A stretch of DNA of 49,654 bases, taken from the NCBI GenBank assembly GCA_021804985.1, contig JAJZGD010000004.1, positions 1-49,654 of the forward strand. Direction: 5' to 3'. The notes beneath the pieces were generated by a model. That model was not told the DNA's origin and searched no databases. It saw only the letters and a list, made by a program, of their open reading frames with translations. Made by a program: the position numbers and the translations under genes. Source of the stretch: Planctomycetota bacterium (GTDB lineage Bacteria > Planctomycetota > Phycisphaerae > WQYP01). Below, piece after piece: positions 1-10,275 of the stretch (within the stretch, counting starts at the first letter, position 1; every line of letters starts with the position of its first letter).

Positions 1-155
1 GCGAAAGTTAATTGTTATTCTGAATGTTATGCTTCGGGAGAATCTCACTTGGCAACAACTAAACATCGTAAAAACAACTTGACATCCAACACAGCCGCTT
101 GTATGTTCAAGTCTAAGAGGATGTTCCTCCCTAATACGTGGTCAAGATCGTGGAT

Positions 156-392
156 ATGGAGAAGTTTATGTCCAGACGGCCCCACGGAACTCATATGCAC
201 GTTAACCATTATTATGGGGATATCGTGGTGCCCCCCCCGCCTCGGCCCGATTGGGGCCGTAGGGTGATAGGCATCCTTATTTGGTTGCTTATTTTGTACC
301 TTGTAATTAAATTTTGGTGGTGGGTTGTCGTCTTGGCTATATTTGCCATCATTAGCGCTGCAGTGGTTGCCGTGGTGCGAGAGCTGCATTGA
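156..392 (+). CDS. small predicted membrane protein (hydrophobic C-terminal hairpin)
   Basis: ORF with very hydrophobic stretch RVIGILIWLLILYLVIKFWWWVVVLAIFAIISAAVVAVV; start taken at MEKFMSRRPHG inside ORF 138..392. No family recognised. Confidence 0.45.
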   Translation: MEKFMSRRPHGTHMHVNHYYGDIVVPPPPRPDWGRRVIGILIWLLILYLVIKFWWWVVVLAIFAIISAAVVAVVRELH

Positions 393-870
393 TTGCCGTC
401 GCGCGATTCCATAAGCAATTGAGCAATATTGATTGAGCGTGGTCGACGGCCGGAGCTATTGTCAAAGGTTGTCGATGGCATCATAAATCAAGCGGCGATA
501 GTTTCGGCCTGTGGTCTGACTCCGTCCATGAAGCGAGCGCCGCGAATGACATCCTGAAGTAGCGCACTTGCGTTACGCGTTCACCAACGTCGTGGGGCGT
601 TACATCGGCAATCAACCGCCTTGGGATACCTGGATTGGTACAGCTGCACAAGCGGATTGAACGCTTGGTTGGCTCCGGCTTTGGCTTCCGCCATGTAATT
701 TTTGTGAATCGATGATTTGGCGGACGACATCTTTTGCACCGAAGTTCGCAGGTTAAATTAGCAGACAGATGTAGACGGCGCAGCGTAACTGGCGACGTTA
801 GCGCCGACGCAGCATGTTTTAGACTATTGATGCCGTGGTTGCGCTGGGTGACATGCGGCAGAATCCCTGG

Positions 871-1095
871 GGCGGCATTAAATTTCGAAGAGAGATTTTG
901 AAATGCGATCAAGGCCGTCAGCTCCACGAGCGCATCCGGCGGCCACTGGGCGACGAGTTTGGCCCGCAAGTCGTCATCGACTTTATTAAGCGTCATGGCC
1001 TCGGCGTATCGAAGCGCTAATTGCTCTTCGGCGGAATACAGATCGAGCCGGGCTGTCCAATCCTGTAAAGCGACGATTTTTTCTTCGCTGATGCC
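871..1095 (-). pseudogene. remnant of a carboxymuconolactone decarboxylase/AhpD-like gene (C-terminal part)
   Basis: Minus-strand translation GISEEKIVALQDWTARLDLYSAEEQLALRYAEAMTLNKVDDDLRAKLVAQWPPDALVELTALIAFQNLSSKFNAA resembles the C-terminal half of CMD-family proteins; no N-terminal half or CxxC region found upstream, and the downstream reading continues into unrelated sequence. Confidence 0.6.
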
Positions 1096-1127
1096 GCGCT
1101 TCCGGCGGGTTGCCGTTGCGCCGCTGC

Positions 1128-3725
1128 TCAGGCCGGTTGAAATCCTTTCCGCATTTCTGGTGCGATGTCATAAATGCTGCGCAGCTTCAGGCGCCGCAAA
1201 ATTTCAGCATGGGGCAATGGCGTGTCGAGGGTAATATAAACCGTGTGGGGGCGCCCCGGATAAAGGTGCAGGAAATTATCCGAATAGGCGGCGCGGCTAT
1301 CGGGGATATCCGCCCAAAACCATAGGGCGGGGGCATCGGCGGTAACGGTTAGCTGATATTGCCTGCCGGCACCGCGGAGGGATGAGTGGAGTGTTGGCTT
1401 GGACAATTTCAGTTCGACCGGGCGGACGAATAGCAGCATGTTTTCGGCCACGGTAAGGCCATCGATTACCACGCGGGGCCAGATCAAAAGATTTTCCGCG
1501 CCGTGCTGCCGGAGCAGATCGGAGAAATCGAGCGAGCAAGCGAGATGGCTGGATCGTGGCGGGATATCAACGGAATTAAAGCCGCGGGTAAGTTCGGCGC
1601 CTGAAAGATTTGTAACCGTCCAGTGCAGTTCCCCGTGCGCCGCCGTCTGCCGATCGCTGGTGATGTAAAGAGGCATCAATCCGGTTTTGGTATTGGGGAT
1701 GCCACTAACCATGATGGGCGCGAAAAAATGCCGCGATTGATATAAGACGGCCTTCCAGCGGCGTTCGTAGTCAATCATGGACCAGGTTGGGCCGACCCAG
1801 GAATCATTAAATTGCCAGATGGTTGCGGCCATGGATCGGGGCATATCGCGGCGCCAATGCTCAACGCCGAAGCGCATGGCGTAGGCCTGGTTAATTTGGG
1901 TAAGCCATAGGGCCGAATCAAAATTATCAGGCGTTGCGCCGAAATACATGTTGGTGTAATGCATAATAATGCCAATGCCATGGCCGCTGCCGTCCAATTC
2001 ATGGTAGCGCATGACGGGCGAGTGAATCGAGGTGCGATCGGCGGCATCCGTATAGGTGCGGACGGTGGCGGGTGCAGGAAAGCTTTGCATGCCGAATTCC
2101 GTCACAAAGCCCTCAATCTGCCGATAAGATTCGACGGGGGCATTGCCATGCCACACGGCCCATGTATGGATGTCGCCGCTGCCGGCGGCGCCACTGCCCA
2201 CTTCGTAAAAGGAGCCGGGCAGCAATCGATGAACGGTCGATCCGATGACATCGCGAAACAATTTGTAATACCCCTTGAAATCCGCGATTTCGTTATTGCC
2301 GCTCCAGATAACAATGGACGGATGGTTGCGGCAGCGGCGGACCTGCTCATCCACTTCTGCGCGCAGGTTGTCCATCCACTGCGTATCGTGAACGGGGTAC
2401 GTATCATTGGCGAATTTGAACTCGAATTGCAGCATAATTCCCAATTCATCGCAGAGATCAAAAAGTTGTTCAGGCTCATAGTAGCCGCCGCCCCAAAGGC
2501 GAATGAAGTTAAAATTGCATTGAACGGCGGTCTGAATGTAGTACTTAATGATTTCGGGTGTTACGCGGGTGGGCAGATTATCCGCTGGTACCCAGTCGGC
2601 CCCTTTTACGAACACAGGCAGGCCGTTGATCTGCACATGCATGGCCACGCCGTTTGCCGGTGGCAGAACTTCAACTTTTCGCAGGCCGATGCGTTGCGTT
2701 TTGGTGTCGAGCAAACCGTGCGGCCCTATGAGGCGTGCTACGACGGTGTAAAGGGGATGTTCCCCCATGCCGTTGGGCCACCAGAGCTTGGGGCTTGCAA
2801 GCGTCAGGCTCAGATTGGTTTGGGGATCCGTAGCCGGGGCTGATTGATGTGCGACCATTTTTCCGGCCTGCAGCACTGTCACCTCCAGTCGGCTGCCGGT
2901 GGCAGGGGAAAATATCCGGGCTTGGATTTCCAGTGTAACGCTGCCGGTGGGATTATGTTCCTGCAAAATACCCAGGTCGATAATTTGCGACTCGAAGGCC
3001 TGAATTTCAATGGGCTTCCAGATGCCCTGTGTCAGTAGGGGGCGGCACCAATCCCAACCCCACATGTAAGGGGCCTTGCGGATCCATGATCGCGGGTCGG
3101 GCAGGTTGATCCCGAATTTCGCCTTATACGCCGAAGATAATTGGCGCACGGTTGGCTCAAGTGTCGCAAATCGAATTCGAATTTGGTTGTTGCCCGGCTT
3201 AATGTACGGCTTAATGTCAAATGACCATGAGCGAAACATGTTGTCGGTAGTACCCAACTTTTGCCCGTTGATCCACAGAGTGGCGAGGGTATCAAGCCCG
3301 TGACATTTCAGTTGCACGTGTGGCCGTGCCAACATCTCCGGCGAAACCGTAAAGGTTCGCTCATAAAGCCAGTTCTTTTCCGCCACCCACTGATCGGGGC
3401 CGTTATCCATGCGATAATAGGGATTAGAAATTTTGCCCGCGCTCAGCAGATCGGTATAGGTGCTGCCGGGAACCGTGGCGGGCAAGGTTTCGTTCCCATC
3501 TTCCTGGCGCATGGTCCAGGCGTCGCCGGATAAATCAATTGACATGGGTTCAGCGGCGGCATGCATCTGACCGGAGGATGTCTGGGTTGTACTGCATGCC
3601 CCGAGGGCCAATGCGGTGGTGGTGGCCAGCGCCGCCTGAATGATCTGGCGGCGATTCACGCCGGAGCCAGCGGGCGTGCCATCGGTTGCCGGCTTCATGG
3701 CAGATGCATTTTCAATCATTGACAA
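1128..3725 (-). CDS. beta-mannosidase-like glycoside hydrolase family 2, predicted exported lipoprotein
   Basis: 865 aa; GH2 sandwich/TIM-barrel motifs (GADWVPADNLP, FIRLWGGGYYE, NHPSIVIWSGNNE acid/base, GFVTEFGMQSFP nucleophile); N-terminus NRRQIIQAALATTTALALGAC with lipobox-like LGAC. Confidence 0.88.
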   Translation of the reverse strand: MSMIENASAMKPATDGTPAGSGVNRRQIIQAALATTTALALGACSTTQTSSGQMHAAAEPMSIDLSGDAWTMRQEDGNETLPATVPGSTYTDLLSAGKISNPYYRMDNGPDQWVAEKNWLYERTFTVSPEMLARPHVQLKCHGLDTLATLWINGQKLGTTDNMFRSWSFDIKPYIKPGNNQIRIRFATLEPTVRQLSSAYKAKFGINLPDPRSWIRKAPYMWGWDWCRPLLTQGIWKPIEIQAFESQIIDLGILQEHNPTGSVTLEIQARIFSPATGSRLEVTVLQAGKMVAHQSAPATDPQTNLSLTLASPKLWWPNGMGEHPLYTVVARLIGPHGLLDTKTQRIGLRKVEVLPPANGVAMHVQINGLPVFVKGADWVPADNLPTRVTPEIIKYYIQTAVQCNFNFIRLWGGGYYEPEQLFDLCDELGIMLQFEFKFANDTYPVHDTQWMDNLRAEVDEQVRRCRNHPSIVIWSGNNEIADFKGYYKLFRDVIGSTVHRLLPGSFYEVGSGAAGSGDIHTWAVWHGNAPVESYRQIEGFVTEFGMQSFPAPATVRTYTDAADRTSIHSPVMRYHELDGSGHGIGIIMHYTNMYFGATPDNFDSALWLTQINQAYAMRFGVEHWRRDMPRSMAATIWQFNDSWVGPTWSMIDYERRWKAVLYQSRHFFAPIMVSGIPNTKTGLMPLYITSDRQTAAHGELHWTVTNLSGAELTRGFNSVDIPPRSSHLACSLDFSDLLRQHGAENLLIWPRVVIDGLTVAENMLLFVRPVELKLSKPTLHSSLRGAGRQYQLTVTADAPALWFWADIPDSRAAYSDNFLHLYPGRPHTVYITLDTPLPHAEILRRLKLRSIYDIAPEMRKGFQPA

Positions 3726-3818
3726 TACTCCATATAAACACTTTGGCGGGTCCTCAAGTGAATCATGTTTAAGCCGGCTGACGAGCAGGGGGGCCGTTTA
3801 ACCATGGCTGGCGCCGCT

Positions 3819-5003
3819 TCATTGCAGACTCCGCAATCCCAAGGCCTTAACCCATGCGGCATCCGGCTGGATGTGGCCATATTTGCGTGAACAAAGCCCA
3901 TAGCCGGCACTCTGATAATCCCAGAGCAACCATCCGATGCGATGCGCTTCTAAGGCGGTGCGAACCGCGGTCAGCCAATGAGAGCAGGCGCCGGGGAGCG
4001 ACACCGTTCTAAGTACGCCGAATTCACCGCAAAGGACGGGTACCCGATGAATATTTCGCCACGCGGCCACCCTGGCAATAATGTCCGCGAGTTTGGCGGG
4101 TGTCCAGCGCCGCCTTCCATACTGCATGACTTCACTCACGCCAAGTTTGCCCGTGGCAAGTTTGATCGCCGCGCCAACGACCTGCGGATTTGAAGGAAAT
4201 GGTAGTCTCGATATGTCCATCCAACCGCGATAACCCCAGTTGGCGCCTTGTTGGGTGAGCAGGTGGGGGGTGTAAAAGTGAAACGTGTAGATCACGTTTT
4301 GTACAGGCCATGGCTGCATGCGGAGGATATCCTTCGGATTATCCCATCGGGCGGCAGGTGCCACAATCGTAAAGCCCGGGGCAGAACGCTGAATGGTGCG
4401 AATAAGGTTTATTTCAAGCGGGTACCAGGTTGGCGGATTGAGATTTGGCTCATTGAGCAATTCAAAAAACACCATCGCGGGATTTGTGCCTTTGAGCGCA
4501 GCGCTTAAGCGCTTCCAGAATTGCACAAAGTGTTTGCGAGCAGTAGCGCTGGTTTTCAGATCACGGGTGAATTGCCGATCGGGATGAATATCCACCATGA
4601 CCGCCAGATGATTTTTATTGGCCAGCGAAAGCGCGGCGATAAGATCCGCCACACGGCGGCGGGGGAGGTGGGGGCGGTGGGTCGGGGAAAAATTAAAAAC
4701 GTCAAGAGGATCAATCGGAAGGCGTACACAGTTCAGCCCGAGGCGATGGAGCAATTGCAAATCTCGGGGGCCGATGAAATGGCGCAGATGCCGCCCCGTA
4801 TGCGGATCGCCACGCCAGATATAGTTAAACCAGCCGGAAAGATTGACGCCCCGTGTCAGATGGGCGAGCCGGCGAGCCGGTACGCCTGCGATATTGGTGG
4901 CCAGGGGCGTTCGGGCACTGGCCAGCGATGCCAAACAGGTCGCAAAAGCCAGAGTGCAGGCCGCAAAAAGCGGCGCCAAGCGTAGCTTCATTCGTGTATC
5001 CAA
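3819..5003 (-). CDS. glycoside hydrolase family 5 (cellulase/endoglucanase-like), secreted
   Basis: 394 aa; signal peptide; LTRGVNLSGWF, LGLNCVRLPIDP, VFFELLNEPN (acid/base Glu), VLCGEFGV (nucleophile Glu). Confidence 0.85.
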   Translation of the reverse strand: MDTRMKLRLAPLFAACTLAFATCLASLASARTPLATNIAGVPARRLAHLTRGVNLSGWFNYIWRGDPHTGRHLRHFIGPRDLQLLHRLGLNCVRLPIDPLDVFNFSPTHRPHLPRRRVADLIAALSLANKNHLAVMVDIHPDRQFTRDLKTSATARKHFVQFWKRLSAALKGTNPAMVFFELLNEPNLNPPTWYPLEINLIRTIQRSAPGFTIVAPAARWDNPKDILRMQPWPVQNVIYTFHFYTPHLLTQQGANWGYRGWMDISRLPFPSNPQVVGAAIKLATGKLGVSEVMQYGRRRWTPAKLADIIARVAAWRNIHRVPVLCGEFGVLRTVSLPGACSHWLTAVRTALEAHRIGWLLWDYQSAGYGLCSRKYGHIQPDAAWVKALGLRSLQ

Positions 5004-5131
5004 AAATGTCCATCACCACCCGATAGGGCTTCAACGCGGGTCTATGCGGGATATTGCAGCGGGCTACCCACCACGCTTGATATCGGCGGCGGATATGGCG
5101 CCCGATACGCGGGCAAAGCGCCGACCAAAGC

Positions 5132-7231
5132 TTATCCCGCGGGAATGTTGGCTCGCGCCAATACCCGGACACCCTGCTGAAATTTGTACGACGCCGCTTG
5201 AAAATGACCGTGACCATTGTTGGCCGCAGAACTATTCAGCAGCATGCAGGCTTCGGCGATGTTCGGCCATGCAAAGCCGCATATGGCTTCGGCGGGCGGC
5301 GGGGCGGTGGTTTGCAGATAGGCTGTGCTCCAGAGCGCCGGATTGGCAGTCAGCTTTGGCGTGATCTCCTTGGCCGCTCGATAAATCGACGTGATGGCCG
5401 CGTCTGCAGTAGAAAACGATATCCATGCATCCGACGCATTGGTAAGGCCGGTGTCCTTCTGGTACCGGTGGGCCACGGCCTGCTCCAATTGATTTTTAAG
5501 CGCGTGGCGCGCGCCTGTCGAAAGATGCCATCCACCCCAAAGATTCATCCGTGCGATGGGTTTGGATGCCGAAAGCATCCATGCCAGGCGGCTGGTGGCG
5601 CGTAAAAGCCGCATTTGTTCATCGAGCTTTTCGACAAGTGCGGCGGGAGCAGGCTTTCGGGTCGCCAGAGAATTAATAATGCCACGCTGGGTCTTTTTAA
5701 AATCTTCCGCAAACAACGTAAAGCGCCCGGACGAAAGTCGGTTTTGAATGCCAGCCGACGCCGAATGCAGCATTTGCAGGTGAATGCCAGCCAGTATTTT
5801 TAGCGCCCCACGGAACCGGTCGAATTGCTGAGCCCCTTCACTCATAGCCCCGGGTGCCATGCCGATGTGCACGGCCCAGCGCGCCAGATTCAAAGATGCC
5901 CCGCGCTGCGGGATCGGCTTATAGAGCAGCGCTTCGGAAAGCATTTGCGGCATTTGCGAGAGGCGTTTGAGATTACCCGTGATGACCTCCATCGACTCGG
6001 CCGCCTGTCCCAACTCGCCGATCATCACGCCGTGGCGCAGGGAATGCACGGTTTGAACAATCTGCGCCTCGCCAGATTTTACCACGCGATGCCACGCAAT
6101 GCGGTAAGCGGCCGGCGGCGATTGTTTTTCCACCGCGGAAAATTTCCGGGCCTTAACGAGAAAGGAATTAATGGCGTCGAGTTGATGCACCTCGCGCCGC
6201 GGATGGTGGGACTGATCAAGAGCAGACATGATCTGGTGCACCCGGCGATCCATCACCCGCCGCGACACGGCGGACATGGGCGTTCCGGCAATCAGTTCCA
6301 TGGAATGGACAATCCTGCCGATGAATTCCAGCCGCCGAATGGCGCTATTGCGTGTACGCGGATCTTTGAAAAACAGAAGCCCCAGCATCAGGCGATGGTT
6401 GAATGCCGCCTGCGCATTGAGACTTAATATCGACACTTGTTGCAGATGTTGCGCCAGCCGCAGGCACTGCAAAATGACACGGTAATACACCGCGGCCGTG
6501 GCATTATGGGGGTTGTCGGCCAGCTGGGCTTGAATTTGCGTCAGCACGCTGCGGAAAATATGCCGCAGGTGCGGCGTGATATTCACCTGTTCAAGGGATG
6601 CCAGCGTCTGGGCGATGGGGGGTATTTTGGCCTTGTTCGGCAGATACGCCGGTGCAGGCGCGTAGGTATACACCGGCCAGATGACCGCGGTAGAGGCGAC
6701 GAAATTGGGCGTTTCCACGCTCATCAGTGGGGCAAGCGGGCCCAAAAGTTTAGCGGTGTATGTATTGAGGCTTCTTGCATTGATGATGGCCGCATTGACG
6801 CCGACCGATGCCTTCTGAAATTTTTTCAGCGCGGATTCAACATGCGATGCCAATGGCGGATTCGCGAACTGTGCCGCAATCAGCGTGGCAAACACGGGAT
6901 AACTTTTTCGCAATCGATCGGCCTTAAGCATTAACGCTCCGCGGAGTGATGCATCGCGCGTGTGCATGGCCGTTTGATAATAGTGGCGGATGATGAGGAG
7001 ATAGGTTTCGTCCACGGCCGACGCAGAAATATGCACGCTGGAAACACGCGGCATCTTGAGCAGCAGTGCGCCGATCTGATCGTTAAGGGAATGGACGCGT
7101 TCCCGGGCGAGGCTAAAAGGGCGGTGAAGTTGGCTGAACAAGCCGGCATACACGGGAATCAGCGACGAAAAAAACAATCCGAAAAGTGCCGCCGCAAATT
7201 TTATCCGGTGCCGCTGAACCCGTGATGTCAT
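5132..7231 (-). CDS. hypothetical exported protein, 699 aa, mostly alpha-helical
   Basis: Long ORF with N-terminal signal/TM segment (KFAAALFGLFFSSLIPVYAG); 4-nt overlap with the upstream GT gene; no known domain recognised. Confidence 0.75.
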   Translation of the reverse strand: MTSRVQRHRIKFAAALFGLFFSSLIPVYAGLFSQLHRPFSLARERVHSLNDQIGALLLKMPRVSSVHISASAVDETYLLIIRHYYQTAMHTRDASLRGALMLKADRLRKSYPVFATLIAAQFANPPLASHVESALKKFQKASVGVNAAIINARSLNTYTAKLLGPLAPLMSVETPNFVASTAVIWPVYTYAPAPAYLPNKAKIPPIAQTLASLEQVNITPHLRHIFRSVLTQIQAQLADNPHNATAAVYYRVILQCLRLAQHLQQVSILSLNAQAAFNHRLMLGLLFFKDPRTRNSAIRRLEFIGRIVHSMELIAGTPMSAVSRRVMDRRVHQIMSALDQSHHPRREVHQLDAINSFLVKARKFSAVEKQSPPAAYRIAWHRVVKSGEAQIVQTVHSLRHGVMIGELGQAAESMEVITGNLKRLSQMPQMLSEALLYKPIPQRGASLNLARWAVHIGMAPGAMSEGAQQFDRFRGALKILAGIHLQMLHSASAGIQNRLSSGRFTLFAEDFKKTQRGIINSLATRKPAPAALVEKLDEQMRLLRATSRLAWMLSASKPIARMNLWGGWHLSTGARHALKNQLEQAVAHRYQKDTGLTNASDAWISFSTADAAITSIYRAAKEITPKLTANPALWSTAYLQTTAPPPAEAICGFAWPNIAEACMLLNSSAANNGHGHFQAASYKFQQGVRVLARANIPAG

Positions 7232-8397
7232 GAAGGCCTCCTGCCGATTTCCGCCAATAATTGATGATAAAGCTTGTCGAGCCTCAAGACCATATCATCG
7301 GCACTAAACTCATTTTCGGCCAGCGTGCGCCCGGCTTCGCCCATGGCACATCGCTGAGCCGCATTATCGGCCAGATGCTCAATCGCGTGCCTAAGAGCGG
7401 TGATATCCCCGGGCGGTATCAGAAGGCCCGTCTGCTCATTGCGGCAAACTTCACCGGCGCCATCGCAGTCGTAGGCAATGGTGGGAAGCCCCGCAAGCAT
7501 CGCCTGTGGTAATGCCCGGGGCAGTCCTTCGCGGTAACTCGGGTGAATGACGACATCCATGGCGGGCAACACTTCGCCGACTTGATCCGGCGGCAGCAGC
7601 CCGGTCAGCGTAAAATGTGATGCGAGGCCAACGTGCTGAATATCGGCTGTAAATTTCGCGTAAAAAATGCCATCGCCGATCCAAAGGAAATGGATGTGCG
7701 GATTGGCTTTTACCAGCAGGGGGGCGATCTTCAGGATATCCGCATGCCCCTTGAGCGGTTGCAGCCGGGCAATCGTTCCGAAGACGATTCGATCCGCAGG
7801 AATCTTTAAACTCTCCCGCATTTTTTGGCGCTGGTGCGCCGAATTTTTGAATTTATCCAGTTCCATGCCGCTGTGAATGGTCACAAACTGTTCCGGGCGC
7901 ACCACGCCCTGCGCCAGCGCCTGCCGCGCCATCGCATCCGCCACTACCACGAGTTTATCGCATCGCCTGGCGGCATAGCGTTCCAACGTGGACCACAGCC
8001 AAAACGCCGCCCGGCTCTGATAGGGATGAAAGGGCAGTCCATGAATGGTATGCACCACGACGGGGCCGCGGCCAAAAACCGCTGAACGCCCAAGAATGCC
8101 CGCCTTGCTTGAATGGGTATGCCAGATGTCGGGCCGCAGTTTGGCAGAGAGCTTTCGCAGCGACAGAAAGGCCCGCGCGTCGTGCCAGGGGTGGGGGCTG
8201 CGCACCAAATGCGGCTCAAGAATGACGGTGTATCCGCCCGCCAGGGCCCGCTCCATCAATGACCCTTCCCGACCGGGACTCGGCCCCGTCACTAAATACA
8301 CGTCATGGCCGCGCTTCTTTAATCCTTCGCATGATAAAAGTGTGTTTTCCTGCGCTCCGCCTACGATAAGTCGGGTGATGACATGCACGATTTTCAA
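7228..8397 (-). CDS. glycosyltransferase family 4 (GT-B fold)
   Basis: KIVHVITRLIVGGAQENTLLSCEGLKKRGHDV N-terminus and HPSYREGLPRALPQAMLAGLPTIAYDCDGAGEV C-terminal motif. TTG start at 8397 preferred over the upstream start in the ORF track (8490), which would overlap truA. Confidence 0.88.
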   Translation of the reverse strand: MKIVHVITRLIVGGAQENTLLSCEGLKKRGHDVYLVTGPSPGREGSLMERALAGGYTVILEPHLVRSPHPWHDARAFLSLRKLSAKLRPDIWHTHSSKAGILGRSAVFGRGPVVVHTIHGLPFHPYQSRAAFWLWSTLERYAARRCDKLVVVADAMARQALAQGVVRPEQFVTIHSGMELDKFKNSAHQRQKMRESLKIPADRIVFGTIARLQPLKGHADILKIAPLLVKANPHIHFLWIGDGIFYAKFTADIQHVGLASHFTLTGLLPPDQVGEVLPAMDVVIHPSYREGLPRALPQAMLAGLPTIAYDCDGAGEVCRNEQTGLLIPPGDITALRHAIEHLADNAAQRCAMGEAGRTLAENEFSADDMVLRLDKLYHQLLAEIGRRPS

Positions 8398-8434
8398 CTC
8401 ATATCTCCACCGCGGATCCGCATGGGTATAAAAG

Positions 8435-9187
8435 CTAAAAGCGTATCCACATAAGGCATAACCCCGCCGCCGGTGCGCACGGGCCCGCATCTATTCGACG
8501 CCCCGACTGCAGCGCGACGCTGACCTGCTCCGGCGGCAGGCGGCCACGGCCAATTTCCAAAAGTGTACCGGCCATTGTGCGAACCATGTGATAGAGAAAT
8601 CCATCTCCTTCAACACTCATAATAACCAACGGGCCGCGCTGATGAATGTCGCAGTGATAGATGTTTCGCACGGTGGTCTGTCGATCGTCCTGCCGCCCGC
8701 GAAAAGCAATAAAATCCTTTCGCCCAACGAAATATTTGCAGGCCGCCTGCATTCTCGAAATTTCCAGTTCCTGCCAATAGTGGTAAACGAAACTCCGATT
8801 AAATAGCGGACGGTCCTGGCTGCGCCAGATGACATAGCGGTAGCGCTTGCGAACGGCCCGAGTGACATCAAACTTTTGCGGCACTTCCGAGATTTCGCGG
8901 ATCAGCACATCCCGCGGCAGCCGACTATTGACGGCCATACGCAGTCGATCAGGCGTCATATCAATCGGCGCACGAAATGTGGCAACCTGTCCCCAGGCGT
9001 GCACGCCGGCATCCGTGCGCGAGGCACCCGAGATTCCCAGCGGATGATTGAGGATTTCACCCACCGCTTTTTCTACCACGCGTTGTACCGTCATCACCGG
9101 ATCGGGTTGACGCTGCCATCCGCTGTATGCGGTGCCATCGTAGGCGATGGTCAGTTTGTATTGGGGGATATAGGGAATCTCATCCAT
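8435..9187 (-). CDS. truA: tRNA pseudouridine(38-40) synthase TruA
   Basis: YKLTIAYDGTAYSGWQRQP and GASRTDAGVHAWGQVATF (catalytic Asp motif). Confidence 0.95.
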   Translation of the reverse strand: MDEIPYIPQYKLTIAYDGTAYSGWQRQPDPVMTVQRVVEKAVGEILNHPLGISGASRTDAGVHAWGQVATFRAPIDMTPDRLRMAVNSRLPRDVLIREISEVPQKFDVTRAVRKRYRYVIWRSQDRPLFNRSFVYHYWQELEISRMQAACKYFVGRKDFIAFRGRQDDRQTTVRNIYHCDIHQRGPLVIMSVEGDGFLYHMVRTMAGTLLEIGRGRLPPEQVSVALQSGRRIDAGPCAPAAGLCLMWIRF

Positions 9188-10225
9188 TCAGGCGGCCGCG
9201 ACTGGCGATTCATGCGCTACGAGCAGTTCTGCGATCTGGATTCCATTGAGAGCGGCTCCCTTAAGAAGTTGATCGCCCGCGACAAACAATGCGATGGTTC
9301 GGTGGGATGGATCGCTGAGATCCTGCCGAATGCGACCGACCAAAACATCATGCGCTCCGGACGCGTCGGACGGCATCGGAAAGTAGTTGGCCTGGGCATC
9401 ATCAACAATACGAACGCCAGGCTGCCCCTGCAGAATGGTCTTTGCCTGGGCTGCGGAGATCGGCGATGAGAATTCAACATGCAGGGCCTCGCAGTGGGCC
9501 CGCAGAACGGGCACACGAACGCACGTGGCTGAGATGCGCAGGTCCGGATCGTCAAATATTTTGCGGGCTTCGCGCATCATCTTAAGCTCTTCCTCATTGT
9601 AGAGCGTGGTATGATCGATGGGGGCGTTATGACTGAAAAGATTAAACGCGTACGGGTGGGGCAGCACGCTCGGCTTGAATTGCGCACCGGCAAGGTACGC
9701 TTGGGTGGAGTCAATAAGTTCCTGCATGGCGGCCGATCCGCCACCGCTGGCGGCCTGATAGGTGGCGGCAATAATTCGACGGATGCGATTGGTTTTATGA
9801 AGGGGCCATAACGGAACCAGCGCGATGATGGTCGAACAATTCGGATTGGCGATGATGCCGCTATGCGCCACCGCCTGTTCCGGGTTGATTTCCGGAATCA
9901 CCAGCGGCACATCCGGATTCATGCGAAAGGCCGAACTGTTGTCGATAACAACGCTTCCCGCCGCCACCGCGATGGGCGCAAATTGCTTACTGATGCTGCC
10001 GCCGGCCGAAAAAAAAGCGATATCGATATCGCGAAAACTTTCGGTCGTGAGGGCTTCCACCGCAATCTCACGCCCGCCGCACTGCATCGTCTTGCCTGCT
10101 GAACGAGCGGAAGCCAAAAGCCTGAGTAGCCGAAAGGGAAACTTTCTGCTCTCAAGCAGTTTTAAAAATTCAACGCCAACGGCACCGGTTGCACCCACAA
10201 TGGCAATATTTGGACTGGCTTTCAT
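9188..10225 (-). CDS. asd: aspartate-semialdehyde dehydrogenase
   Basis: NIAIVGATGAVGVEFLKLLESRKFP, NPNCSTIIALVPLWPL (catalytic Cys), RVPVLRAHCEALHVEF. Stop codon directly abuts the truA ATG. Confidence 0.95.
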   Translation of the reverse strand: MKASPNIAIVGATGAVGVEFLKLLESRKFPFRLLRLLASARSAGKTMQCGGREIAVEALTTESFRDIDIAFFSAGGSISKQFAPIAVAAGSVVIDNSSAFRMNPDVPLVIPEINPEQAVAHSGIIANPNCSTIIALVPLWPLHKTNRIRRIIAATYQAASGGGSAAMQELIDSTQAYLAGAQFKPSVLPHPYAFNLFSHNAPIDHTTLYNEEELKMMREARKIFDDPDLRISATCVRVPVLRAHCEALHVEFSSPISAAQAKTILQGQPGVRIVDDAQANYFPMPSDASGAHDVLVGRIRQDLSDPSHRTIALFVAGDQLLKGAALNGIQIAELLVAHESPVAAA

Positions 10226-10275
10226 GACTGATTTATATCCTTAATGGCAAAGAAAAAAAAAGATTCGCCCAAGGG

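Noticed and set aside
1959-2843. 294-aa plus-strand ORF opposite the beta-mannosidase gene
   Set aside because: Antisense to a well-supported GH2 gene, no domain signal.
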